Assembly: GCA_021152555.1 (NCBI GenBank)
Contig: JAGKVE010000033.1
Coordinates: 1 to 20,888, forward strand
Reading direction: 5' to 3'
Length of the DNA: 20,888 bases
Source: Bacteroidia bacterium
GTDB lineage: Bacteria > Bacteroidota > Bacteroidia > Bacteroidales > Paludibacteraceae
The first letter of the stretch is position 1, and each line of letters starts with the position of its first letter. The notes beneath the pieces are model-generated. The model was not told the DNA's origin, made no database searches, and saw nothing but the letters and a program-made list of their open reading frames with translations. The position numbers were made by a program, and so were the translations under genes. Positions 5,734 to 12,744 of the stretch are shown piece by piece.

Positions 5734-6999
5734 TTACGAAAGCATCATAATGGCTTTCTTCAGCGCCGCGATGAAGGCATCCACATCGCTTTTGTCGTTG
5801 TAGAGGCCGAATGAGACGCGGACGGTTCCAGGCACGCCGAGTTCGTCAATCAGCGGTTCGGCACAATGGTGTCCCGTACGCACCGCCACGCCCTGCTGGT
5901 CCAGGAGTGTGCCGATGTCGAAAGGATGAAGGAGAAGCCTCCCCCCGTTCCCTCCCTGAAGGGAAGGGTGATTGGTGATGGGTGATTGGTGATTGGTGAA
6001 CACATTGAAACTGATGACCCCTGCTTTGGGTTGACCGGCGGCATAGACATGCACGCCTTCGATGGCTGCTAACTGCTGCTCGCAGTAGTCCGTCACTTCG
6101 CGTTCATGCGTCTCTATCGCTTCCCAACCGATGGATTGCATATACTCCACCGCCTTATGCAGCGCATAAGAGCCCACGAAATTAGGTGTGCCGGCTTCAA
6201 ACTTATAGGGCAGGTCGTTATAGGTAGTACCCGTCCAGCGGACATGGTTGATCATCTCTCCCCCACCCTCGTGCGGCGGCAGTTGTTCCAACCACTCGCG
6301 TTTGCCGTACAGCACGCCGATACCCGTCGGACCGTACATCTTATGTCCCGAGAACGCCAGGAAATCACAATCCAATGCCTGCACATCAACCGGCATATGC
6401 GGTACGCTCTGCGCCCCGTCGATGCAGACAGGCACGCCGTGCGAATGCGCAATCCGCACGATTTCTTCTACCGGATTGATGATTCCGAGCACATTGCTGA
6501 CATGCGCCACGGAGACTAACTTCGTCTTTTCGCCCAGAAGGCCCTTAAAAGCCTCTATATCGAGCGTTTGGTCATCTCGCAAGGGGATATGCCGCAGGAC
6601 GGCTTTCTTGCGCTCACAGAGCATTTGCCACGGTACAATGTTGGAATGGTGTTCCACAGCCGAGACGATAATCTCGTCTCCCTCCCGGATACAGGCTTCG
6701 CCAAAGGAGAAAGCCAAGGCATTGAGACTGTCCGTCGTGCCTTTGGTGAATATAATCTCATCGCTGCTCTTCGCCCCGATAAAATCTGCCACGGCTTTTC
6801 TTGCCTCTTCATGTTTCATCGTCGCTACCTGGCTCAGATGGTGCACGCCGCGGTGGATATTGCTGTTCCAATGGGAATACGCCTCGGCGATGGCATCTAT
6901 CACCGCCTGCGGTTTCTGGCTTGTAGCCGCATTATCGAGATAGACCAAGGGGCGTTTGTGTACCGTTTCTTTCAATATAGGGAAATCTGTTCTATTCAT
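5734..6999 (-). CDS. sufS: Cysteine desulfurase SufS
   Basis: SufS is a PLP enzyme that takes sulfur from cysteine to give alanine and an enzyme persulfide, supplying sulfur for Fe-S cluster assembly in the cytoplasm. The 421-residue product has the group II hallmarks: YLDNAATSQKP near the start, AVEHHSN (114-120), VCIDGAQSVPH (191-201), the PLP lysine in SGHKMYGPTG (Lys220) and the persulfide cysteine in RTGHHCAEP (Cys379). It is longer than usual because about 24 residues (334-357) rich in N, H, P and G interrupt the stretch before FDIGTLLDQQG, coded by a repeat-like insertion. The start overlaps the proX stop by ATGA, suggesting coupled translation. No sufBCDE or iscU lies nearby, so its partners must be encoded elsewhere. 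Confidence 0.95.
   Translation of the reverse strand: MNRTDFPILKETVHKRPLVYLDNAATSQKPQAVIDAIAEAYSHWNSNIHRGVHHLSQVATMKHEEARKAVADFIGAKSSDEIIFTKGTTDSLNALAFSFGEACIREGDEIIVSAVEHHSNIVPWQMLCERKKAVLRHIPLRDDQTLDIEAFKGLLGEKTKLVSVAHVSNVLGIINPVEEIVRIAHSHGVPVCIDGAQSVPHMPVDVQALDCDFLAFSGHKMYGPTGIGVLYGKREWLEQLPPHEGGGEMINHVRWTGTTYNDLPYKFEAGTPNFVGSYALHKAVEYMQSIGWEAIETHEREVTDYCEQQLAAIEGVHVYAAGQPKAGVISFNVFTNHQSPITNHPSLQGGNGGRLLLHPFDIGTLLDQQGVAVRTGHHCAEPLIDELGVPGTVRVSFGLYNDKSDVDAFIAALKKAIMMLS
5929..5996 (-). repeat. Short-repeat insertion inside sufS
   Basis: On the plus strand this stretch runs from a C-run and a CCCTCCCTGAAGGGAAGGG inverted motif (about 5949-5968) into tandem GATTGGT(GAT) units (5970-5999). It codes for residues with no counterpart in ordinary SufS proteins, and it keeps the frame. 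Thirteen of its bases, TGATTGGTGATGG (5969-5981), recur inverted in the apt-uvrC gap at 12127-12139. Confidence 0.65.
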
Positions 7000-7547
7000 T
7001 GCTTTGATTGGGTGTTGATATATTCTACGGTGTTTCTGACGTAAGCAAGATACTGCTGAAAAGCTTCTTGGCTGATGACCACCGTTCCGCGGCAGTCGTT
7101 AGGGTGAAAGCTGAGCGAAGAGGCATCCTTCAGGCGGCTGTCAAGGAAGAGAATCACATGGTGTTCCGTGTCGTTGATAAGTCCGAAAGGACTGACGCTG
7201 CCGGGTTCCAGCCCCAAGTACCTCATCATCCGTTCGGGCGAAGCGAACGACAGTTTGCCGGGGGCCTTCTTACCCTGCGAGACCAGGATGTCCTTCAGCC
7301 AGTGCTCGATGTCATGGATAGCGAGGTCGTCATCGCACGGGAAACAGATGAGGTAGTGCTGGTCGCCCTTGTGGTTGCGCATGAAGATGTTCTTGCAATG
7401 TACAGAGCCGTCATCGTGCCACCACCGTTTCGCCTCTTCGATGGTCTTGCCCTCAGGGTGGTTGTAGGTAGTGAAAGGAATAGCGTGTTCCTCCAGATAG
7501 CGCAGCACTTTCTCCTGCCGCTCGGATATGATTTCGTAATGGTTCAT
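6996..7547 (-). CDS. Prolyl-tRNA deacylase ProX/YbaK-like editing protein
   Basis: The 183-residue protein belongs to the YbaK/ProX fold, which hydrolyses mischarged aminoacyl-tRNAs (Ala-tRNA-Pro or Cys-tRNA-Pro) in trans in the cytoplasm. The family residues are visible: HCKNIFMRNHKGD (Lys52 as the expected active-site lysine), YLICFP, GSVSPFGL (116-123) and HPNDCRGTVVIS. PrdX/ProX-like is favoured over YbaK because of length and the HPND motif. The ATG at 7547 was chosen because family similarity begins right there (MNHYEIISERQEKV), and because it forms an ATGA overlap with the mutT stop. The open frame continues upstream, but only into mutT DNA in another frame. The stop overlaps the sufS ATG in the same way. 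Confidence 0.88.
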   Translation of the reverse strand: MNHYEIISERQEKVLRYLEEHAIPFTTYNHPEGKTIEEAKRWWHDDGSVHCKNIFMRNHKGDQHYLICFPCDDDLAIHDIEHWLKDILVSQGKKAPGKLSFASPERMMRYLGLEPGSVSPFGLINDTEHHVILFLDSRLKDASSLSFHPNDCRGTVVISQEAFQQYLAYVRNTVEYINTQSKQ

Positions 7548-7957
7548 TGCATCAGTTCGTTTATTATATCTTCGTCTGCCGGCAGCCATCGGACGGTCTG
7601 CAGGTCTTTCGGAGCGAGCCACCGTGCCGCTTCGTGTTCCAGAAGGGTGTAACCTTCTTCCTTTGTACTTAGTCCTTTGTCCCTTTGTCCCTTTATTTGG
7701 CATCGGAAACAGTGCATCGTCAGGTGGAAAGCCGGATAGTCGTACTCGATCGTCCGCAACAACTCACCCACCTCTATCTCAGCGTCCAGTTCTTCATGTA
7801 TCTCGCGGCGTAAAGCCTCTTGCGGCGTCTCGCCGGCTTCTATCTTACCGCCCGGAAACTCCCACCAGTCTTTCCACTCGCCGTAACCCCTCTGCGTGGC
7901 AAAGATACGCCCTTCGGGGTCCTCTATGACCGCTGCCGCTACTTCTATCCGTTTCAT
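7544..7957 (-). CDS. MutT-like Nudix hydrolase
   Basis: The 137-residue protein is a Nudix NTP pyrophosphohydrolase of the MutT type, which typically removes 8-oxo-dGTP or a related damaged nucleotide. The Nudix box runs from Gly37 to Ala59 (GKIEAGE, then REIHEELDA), with one change from consensus: Asp58 where Gly is usual. EFPGG before the box and LLEHEAARWL near the C-terminus are typical of the MutT/CTP pyrophosphohydrolase group. About 15 residues (88-103, GQRDKGLSTKEE) lack a family counterpart and are coded by short direct repeats at 7660-7696. The ATG overlaps the stop of the DUF4250 gene, and the stop overlaps the proX ATG. The exact substrate cannot be told. Confidence 0.9.
   Translation of the reverse strand: MKRIEVAAAVIEDPEGRIFATQRGYGEWKDWWEFPGGKIEAGETPQEALRREIHEELDAEIEVGELLRTIEYDYPAFHLTMHCFRCQIKGQRDKGLSTKEEGYTLLEHEAARWLAPKDLQTVRWLPADEDIINELMQ
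7660..7696 (-). repeat. Short direct repeats inside the Nudix gene
   Basis: On the plus strand CCTTTGT occurs at 7660, 7674 and 7682 and CCTTTAT at 7690, the last three with a period of 8 bases. The run is translated in frame as a charged loop in the Nudix protein. Confidence 0.7.
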
Positions 7958-8136
7958 TTGAATTGCTTTTGTTCCGCGTTATACTCATATCCGCTCTCCC
8001 GCAAAAACGCTTTCATCTCCTCCGGCTCGCGGTCGAAAGAAGCGCACAGCTCTTCCAGCGACTCAAACTCTCCATCGCGCAGCAGCATGTTCACTGCAGA
8101 CACCATCATATATGGATTCTTCGGTAACTCGTTCAT
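7954..8136 (-). CDS. DUF4250 family small protein
   Basis: The 60-residue product matches the DUF4250 pattern: NELPKNPYMMVSAVNMLLRD at the start, FESLEELCASFD in the middle, and GYEYNAEQKQF at the end. The family is cytoplasmic and of unknown function, with a compact helical look. The ATG at 8136 is preferred over a GTG at 8151. The GTG lies within the short CCTTTCA repeats, and family similarity begins at MNELP. It overlaps the Nudix ATG by ATGA, so the two are translationally linked. Confidence 0.82.
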   Translation of the reverse strand: MNELPKNPYMMVSAVNMLLRDGEFESLEELCASFDREPEEMKAFLRESGYEYNAEQKQFK

Positions 8137-8157
8137 CCTTTCACCTTTCACCTTTCT
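8137..8157 (-). repeat. Three 7-base units in the gldB-DUF4250 gap
   Basis: On the plus strand CCTTTCA is found at 8137-8143 and 8144-8150, with CCTTTCT at 8151-8157. It fills almost the whole gap between the two genes. Read on the coding strand it is GGTGAAAGG-like, which could also serve as a purine-rich ribosome-binding stretch. Confidence 0.65.
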
Positions 8158-8158
8158 T

Positions 8159-9163
8159 TCACGGTTTGTAATAGCTCTCCTCCAGGATTTTCTGTGCGTC
8201 CCCTTCCGCCATCAGTTCTTGCAGCGTAACGTTCTCATTATGCTCCATAAAGCTCTCGGCAATGCGCCATCCAAGCCATATGCCCAATCGTCCCGGAGAA
8301 TCCTGCGAGACCTCAGAAGTGAACGGTCCGTCATTCAGATAACCCGTCAAAACAAGACTCTCGGTCTTGAAGAGGTCACGGTTGTCCATAACCAAATGCC
8401 AGATGGCTCTTTCGTTCCGGACACACCATTCCCATTGTTCTTTCGTCCATCCCATCACTTCGTATGGCGGCAGGTCGTCGAAGATCTGCGCAGTCAGGTA
8501 CATCACTTTTCCGCGGTACATCATCTGGTCCAAGAGGCGGCTTTTTGCGCTTGTATAGGGTAGAGTCCGGAAGAGATAGGCACTCACTACATCCACAGGA
8601 ATACACTCCGGCCGCATGGTCTGCTTCTGATATTCGTACACCACACGGTTGTAGTACTCGTAGTCACTTCCCAGGTACATGTCAGCCCCTATACCGATAA
8701 GCTCTTCGTTGAAATAAACAGGTGTCTGAAACCCGGAAATAAAGAAGTAAAGCGATGGTATATCCGCGTTCGGATAGAGCCACTGAATGCGGGAAAAAGC
8801 CTTTGACAACGATTTTTCCAAACCGGTTATGTCGGCGAAAATCTGTTGCTCACGTGCGTTGGTGTTTTTGAAACCGTAGAGGGTGTCGTTGAGAAACTGC
8901 GGCAAAGCAGTTTCCAAATAGGCGGTATCGGTTGCCGGGATACCTAAGATATCTTCCACCCACAACGGCATAAACTCCGGATATTCGTCATAGAGCACAC
9001 GGATATCCTGCGCAACGGTAGAGTCGTGAACGTTCATCAGCGCATTGTCAAACCGCACAATATCAATTGGTTGCGACTCTAAATCCTTCGGGAAGTACGT
9101 TCTCCCGTTATGGCAGGCGGTCAAAAGGAATACGCCTATGATGTAAAAAATGGTCTTTTTCAT
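8159..9163 (-). CDS. GldB-like lipoprotein
   Basis: The 334-residue product has a lipoprotein signal (LLTAC, Cys17), so it is anchored in an envelope membrane. It resembles the GldB family, first described in gliding flavobacteria but widespread in non-gliding Bacteroidales. Supporting stretches are FDNALMNVHDSTVAQDI, the central ELIGIGADMYLGSDYEYY and the C-terminal SPGRLGIWLGWRIAESFMEHN. In non-gliders the role is unsettled, and nothing here suggests the gliding machinery itself. It follows the lolD-like gene after 4 bases, so the two are probably co-transcribed. The gldB name would imply gliding, so no symbol is given. Confidence 0.82.
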   Translation of the reverse strand: MKKTIFYIIGVFLLTACHNGRTYFPKDLESQPIDIVRFDNALMNVHDSTVAQDIRVLYDEYPEFMPLWVEDILGIPATDTAYLETALPQFLNDTLYGFKNTNAREQQIFADITGLEKSLSKAFSRIQWLYPNADIPSLYFFISGFQTPVYFNEELIGIGADMYLGSDYEYYNRVVYEYQKQTMRPECIPVDVVSAYLFRTLPYTSAKSRLLDQMMYRGKVMYLTAQIFDDLPPYEVMGWTKEQWEWCVRNERAIWHLVMDNRDLFKTESLVLTGYLNDGPFTSEVSQDSPGRLGIWLGWRIAESFMEHNENVTLQELMAEGDAQKILEESYYKP

Positions 9164-9167
9164 AGCA

Positions 9168-9818
9168 TCATTCTATCACTCCGTCTTTTATTTCAATCAC
9201 ACGGTCGGCAATACCCGCCAACTCTTTGTCATGGGTAACAAGCAGGATAGTCTGGCCATACTCTTTTCGCAACTGCAACAAGAGATTGCTCAGCTCCTTT
9301 TTGTTCTTCTCGTCAAGACTGCCGGTCGGTTCGTCCGCCAATATGATATCCGGACTCATCATCAGCGCGCGCGCTGCGGCTACACGCTGTTTCTCGCCTC
9401 CGGATAGTTCGTTGGGCTTATGGTTCATGCGGTCCGCGAGTCCCAAGTCTGCAAGCAGTTTCTGCGCACGGGGTTTGTATTCCTTTTCACTCTCGTGGGC
9501 AATCATCGCAGGGATACAGACATTCTCCAGCGCCGTGAACTCCGGCAAGAGCTGGTGGAACTGGAAGATAAAACCGATATGATGGTTGCGGAAAGCGGCC
9601 AGCTTGGTGTCGTTGAGCGTAAAGACATCTTGACCGTCAATAACCACTTTTCCGCTTGTCGGTCTGTCCAGTGTGCCGATAATCTGCAGAAGGGTCGTTT
9701 TGCCGGCGCCGGACTTGCCGACAATAGCAACGATCTCGCCCTTTGTTACGGTGAGGTTCACGCCTTTCAGCACTTCCAAGGTGCCGAACGATTTATATAT
9801 GTTCTGTACTTCAATCAT
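9168..9818 (-). CDS. LolD-like ABC transporter ATPase
   Basis: The 216-residue ATPase has all ABC motifs: Walker A GKSGAGKTT (34-42), Q-loop near Gln86, signature LSGGEKQRV (138-146), Walker B IILADEP (158-164) and the switch histidine His196. Size and sequence fit the LolD/MacB/FtsE-type group, which works with LolCE-like permeases in releasing lipoproteins from the inner membrane or in related envelope export. No permease gene is adjacent, so the assignment to lipoprotein sorting is by family only. The ATG at 9818 follows the tsaE stop after two bases. A TTG at 9827 could add three residues but would overlap tsaE. Confidence 0.88.
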   Translation of the reverse strand: MIEVQNIYKSFGTLEVLKGVNLTVTKGEIVAIVGKSGAGKTTLLQIIGTLDRPTSGKVVIDGQDVFTLNDTKLAAFRNHHIGFIFQFHQLLPEFTALENVCIPAMIAHESEKEYKPRAQKLLADLGLADRMNHKPNELSGGEKQRVAAARALMMSPDIILADEPTGSLDEKNKKELSNLLLQLRKEYGQTILLVTHDKELAGIADRVIEIKDGVIE

Positions 9819-9820
9819 AC

Positions 9821-10273
9821 TTAACAAATTTCTAACCTTCTATCTCCATTTTCCATGTGAGTGATTTTAATGTGTACTGTATCATCCGGCAAAAGGGAAG
9901 CAATCATCTCCGGCCACTCAATGAAACAGTAGTTGCCGGAATAGAGGTACTCCTCTGCACCGAAGTCAATCGCCTCGCGTATGTCCTTTAGCCGGTAGCA
10001 GTCGAAATGATAGACTTCACCCCGGTAGGGTTGTTCCACATCATAGACATTGACAATGGCAAAAGTTGGGCTGTTCACAACATCGGCTGTCCCCATCGCC
10101 TCGCAGAGCGATTTGATGAAAGTGGTCTTGCCTGCTCCCATCTGTCCGTCAAAGGCAAAGACACGATGCGGCTCGTATGTCTTCAGTATTTCCATCGGGC
10201 TTACACTCTCGCCTCTCTCATTGAGAAGCAAAAGTCCTGAATTTTCTCCTTTTTTTATCGTATAAGTACTCAT
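9821..10273 (-). CDS. tsaE: tRNA t6A biosynthesis ATPase TsaE
   Basis: TsaE is the small ATPase that supports TsaB-TsaD in making threonylcarbamoyl-adenosine at position 37 of ANN-decoding tRNAs. The 150-residue protein has the P-loop FDGQMGAGKTTFIKSL (Gly-Lys-Thr at 48-50), VNSPTFAIVNVY (Thr70), HFDCYRL and FIEWPE, all family landmarks, in the usual order. It lies 22 bases after uvrC and two bases before the lolD-like gene. The tsaB and tsaD partners are not in the window. Confidence 0.93.
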   Translation of the reverse strand: MSTYTIKKGENSGLLLLNERGESVSPMEILKTYEPHRVFAFDGQMGAGKTTFIKSLCEAMGTADVVNSPTFAIVNVYDVEQPYRGEVYHFDCYRLKDIREAIDFGAEEYLYSGNYCFIEWPEMIASLLPDDTVHIKITHMENGDRRLEIC

Positions 10274-10295
10274 GTTCGTGACAAATATTCGATTC

Positions 10296-12116
10296 TCAGA
10301 GGGTTATTTTTGCTTGAAAATACTCGTAAAGTGCTGATCCTCTGGTAGTTCCGAGTAAATCAATCCATTCTTCTTTTTTAGCCAAACTAGCGCGCTTGAC
10401 AGAGCCGAAATGACGCAGTATCTTTTGCTTTGTTACAGGTCCAACTCCTTGAATATCATCAAGTTGGCTATGAATTTGCGCCTTGCTTCGCTTCGATTTA
10501 TGGTATGTGATGGCAAATCGGTGTACTTCATCTTGTATGGCAGTAAGCAAGCGGAACACTTCGCTCGTTACGGGCATACCAATCTCCGCCGGAGGGAATC
10601 CGTAGAGGAGGGTCTGTGTACGGTGCTTGTCGTTTTTCTTCAGACCTGCTATCGGGATGGAGAGACCGAGTTGGTCTTCGACGGCTTCGCGTATAGCGTG
10701 CATCTGTCCTATGCCTCCGTCGGCGATGATGAGATCCGGCATATGTTCTCCTTCATCCATCAGGTGTTGGTACCTTCTCCGTACTACTTCGCGCATACTG
10801 GCGTAGTCATCGGCTCCTTCAACCGTCTTGATCTCAAAACGCTTGTAGTCACTTTTACTGGGCTTAGCCATGCGGTAGACAACGCAGCCGGCGACAGCGT
10901 TGGTTCCTTGTATATTGGAGTTATCGAAACAGTCAATCCATCGTGGCAGCGTTGGGAGATTCATCATCTCCTTTAGTTCCGTCAGGATACGCACTCCCCG
11001 CTGCTCAGGATTGAGTTTGTCGTCCTGCTTGAGGCGGTCCAACTTGTACTGACGAACGTTTTGCATAGCGAGATCGAGGAGTTTCTTGCGGTCGCCGCTG
11101 AGGGCGATGTGTATATGCAATGTATCATCAAAAACCTCCGGTATGAACGGTACAATGACCTCTTTTGTGGAACTCTCCAGCCGCTCGCGGAGTTCCATCA
11201 TTCCTATTGCCAGCAGCTCCTCTTTCTCCTCGTCCATCTTGCGGCGGTATTCGATGGTCTGGCCTTGTATGATAGATCCGTTGTGGACATGCAGCATGGA
11301 TATATATACCTTGTCTTCCTGCTCGTCGTAACCAAATACATCTATGTCGCCCGCGTGGGTGTTGGTAATAATTGTCTTGCTCTTGAACTGCTCCAAGAGT
11401 TCAATCTTGCGTTTTATCTCTGCAGCTTCCTCATACTTCATTTCCGCCGATTTCATCGCCATTTCTTCCTCTAACTGGCGTCCTATCTCATGCGCGTCAC
11501 CTTTGATAAGTTTGCGCGCCTGGTCAATCCATTCGGCGTAGTGTTCGCTTCCCGGGCGTTTTTCGCAGATACCGCAACAGTTATGAAGATGGTATTTGAG
11601 GCAGACGCGAATCTTCTTTTTTTCGATGGAATCAGGTGTCAGCGGTATATTACAAGTACGGATCGGGTAGAGTTTATGGATGAGTTCGAGCACAGTATCA
11701 ACGGTATAACCGAAGGTGTAGGGTCCGTAGTACTCACCGCTTTTTTTATTGATTGTCCGCGTTTTGAATATACGCGGGTAGGGCTCTTTTGTAATGCAAA
11801 TGGAAGGATAGGATTTGCCGTCCTTGAGGAGGATGTTGTAATGCGGCTGATATTGCTTGATGAGATTGTTCTCCAGCAAGAATGCATCCTGTTCGCTATC
11901 CACCACCACGTACCTGATATCCGCTATATGCGCAACGAGTTGGCGTGTTTTTGAGGACTGATGATCCTTGTTGAAATAGCTGTTGACGCGGCGATGCAGG
12001 TTCTTTGCCTTGCCGACATAGATAATTTGCCCGTCTTTGTCAAAGTATTGGTACACGCCCGGGTTCTCGGGTATACGTTTTAGTAATAGAGCAATATGTT
12101 CATTCTTTACCGCCAT
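10296..12116 (-). CDS. uvrC: Excinuclease ABC subunit C
   Basis: UvrC makes the dual incisions of nucleotide excision repair after UvrAB marks a DNA lesion. The 606-residue length is normal (E. coli has 610). The GIY-YIG nuclease is at residues 18-95 (NPGVYQYF, IIYVGKAKNLHRRV). A cysteine cluster (CLKYHLHNCCGIC, near 172-184) suggests an Fe-S or metal site, as reported for UvrC. A UVR motif lies at about 205-240, and the RNase H-like nuclease starts at WIDCFDNSNIQG. The protein ends with helix-hairpin-helix repeats (IQGVGPVTKQKILRHFGS). It lies 25 bases after apt; the mnmG-apt-uvrC order is that seen in Bacteroides genomes. Confidence 0.96.
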   Translation of the reverse strand: MAVKNEHIALLLKRIPENPGVYQYFDKDGQIIYVGKAKNLHRRVNSYFNKDHQSSKTRQLVAHIADIRYVVVDSEQDAFLLENNLIKQYQPHYNILLKDGKSYPSICITKEPYPRIFKTRTINKKSGEYYGPYTFGYTVDTVLELIHKLYPIRTCNIPLTPDSIEKKKIRVCLKYHLHNCCGICEKRPGSEHYAEWIDQARKLIKGDAHEIGRQLEEEMAMKSAEMKYEEAAEIKRKIELLEQFKSKTIITNTHAGDIDVFGYDEQEDKVYISMLHVHNGSIIQGQTIEYRRKMDEEKEELLAIGMMELRERLESSTKEVIVPFIPEVFDDTLHIHIALSGDRKKLLDLAMQNVRQYKLDRLKQDDKLNPEQRGVRILTELKEMMNLPTLPRWIDCFDNSNIQGTNAVAGCVVYRMAKPSKSDYKRFEIKTVEGADDYASMREVVRRRYQHLMDEGEHMPDLIIADGGIGQMHAIREAVEDQLGLSIPIAGLKKNDKHRTQTLLYGFPPAEIGMPVTSEVFRLLTAIQDEVHRFAITYHKSKRSKAQIHSQLDDIQGVGPVTKQKILRHFGSVKRASLAKKEEWIDLLGTTRGSALYEYFQAKITL

Positions 12117-12141
12117 TCTCTGTTATCCATCACCAATCATT

Positions 12142-12681
12142 CTATTCGTCCACCTCAATGCCGAACAGGCAATCAAAATCGACACCTCTTTCTTCCAAGT
12201 ATTTTCTACCGTTCAAGCCTTCTAATTCGATGATGCAGTTGGTATAGATTTTCTTTACTCCCGTTTTCTTGACCAGTTCTACTGCGGCCATCAGTGATCC
12301 TCCGGTAGCCAGGATATCATCGTGTATGAGTACAATGTCGTTCTCATCGAGAGCACCCTTATGCATCTCAATTGTATCACTGCCGTATTCTTTTGTATAA
12401 CTAACCTTTACTGTTTCTGCCGGTAGTTTTCCGGGTTTGCGTATAAGCACAAATCCTGCACCAATCTCCATGGCTACCGCCGGAGCGATAATGAATCCGC
12501 GCGACTCGATACCAACTACCTTGGTAATCCCAAGTCCTTTATAGCGCTTTACCATCTCGTCTCTCATCCACCGCAAGCATTCCGGTTTTGCCAATGCTGT
12601 TGTGATGTCCTTGAACTGAATGCCCGTTATCGGATAGTCAGGCACGTTACGGATACTTTGTTTTACTTCTTCTGCTGTCAT
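12142..12681 (-). CDS. apt: Adenine phosphoribosyltransferase
   Basis: Apt converts adenine and PRPP to AMP in the cytoplasmic purine salvage pathway. The 179-residue protein has the expected length. Landmarks are DYPITGIQFKDIT (15-27), GIESRGFIIAPAVA (57-70), RKPGKLPAET (81-90) and the PRPP-binding loop VLIHDDILATGGS (117-129). It is separated from mnmG by 93 bases that carry the parS site, so it may have its own promoter, although no clear TAnnTTTG box was found there on this strand. Confidence 0.96.
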   Translation of the reverse strand: MTAEEVKQSIRNVPDYPITGIQFKDITTALAKPECLRWMRDEMVKRYKGLGITKVVGIESRGFIIAPAVAMEIGAGFVLIRKPGKLPAETVKVSYTKEYGSDTIEMHKGALDENDIVLIHDDILATGGSLMAAVELVKKTGVKKIYTNCIIELEGLNGRKYLEERGVDFDCLFGIEVDE

Positions 12682-12721
12682 AAAGTCATTTAGTATTTTT
12701 ATTAGTTGCTTATTTTATTTG

Positions 12722-12737
12722 TGTTCCACGTGAAACA
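12722..12737. promoter_or_regulatory. parS: parS, ParB (Spo0J) centromere site
   Basis: TGTTCCACGTGAAACA matches the bacterial chromosomal parS consensus TGTTNCACGTGAAACA at all 16 positions and is identical to the site known in B. subtilis spo0J. It lies in the mnmG-apt intergenic region, outside coding sequence. Such sites load ParB for origin segregation and normally cluster near oriC, so this segment is probably in the origin-proximal part of the chromosome. Confidence 0.85.
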
Positions 12738-12744
12738 TTACAAG

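Noticed and set aside
5634..5750. 38-codon plus-strand frame as a gene
   Set aside because: It overlaps the sufS end, has no recognisable similarity and no clear start signal. It is mentioned only as part of the orphan-promoter finding.
6106..7044. Several long plus-strand open frames opposite sufS
   Set aside because: They run antisense to a fully convincing SufS, have no promoter or recognisable protein features, and result from the high GC of the coding strand.
7548..7703. Longer N-terminus for the ProX-like protein
   Set aside because: The extension is mutT DNA read in another frame and is basic and low-complexity. Family similarity begins at the ATG at 7547, which also forms the ATGA overlap.
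7820..8563. 247-codon plus-strand open frame
   Set aside because: It lies opposite mutT, the DUF4250 gene and gldB, and it has no motif. It is a shadow of the real genes.
10410..11954. Plus-strand open frames opposite uvrC
   Set aside because: UvrC is intact with all its domains; these are antisense shadows without family features.
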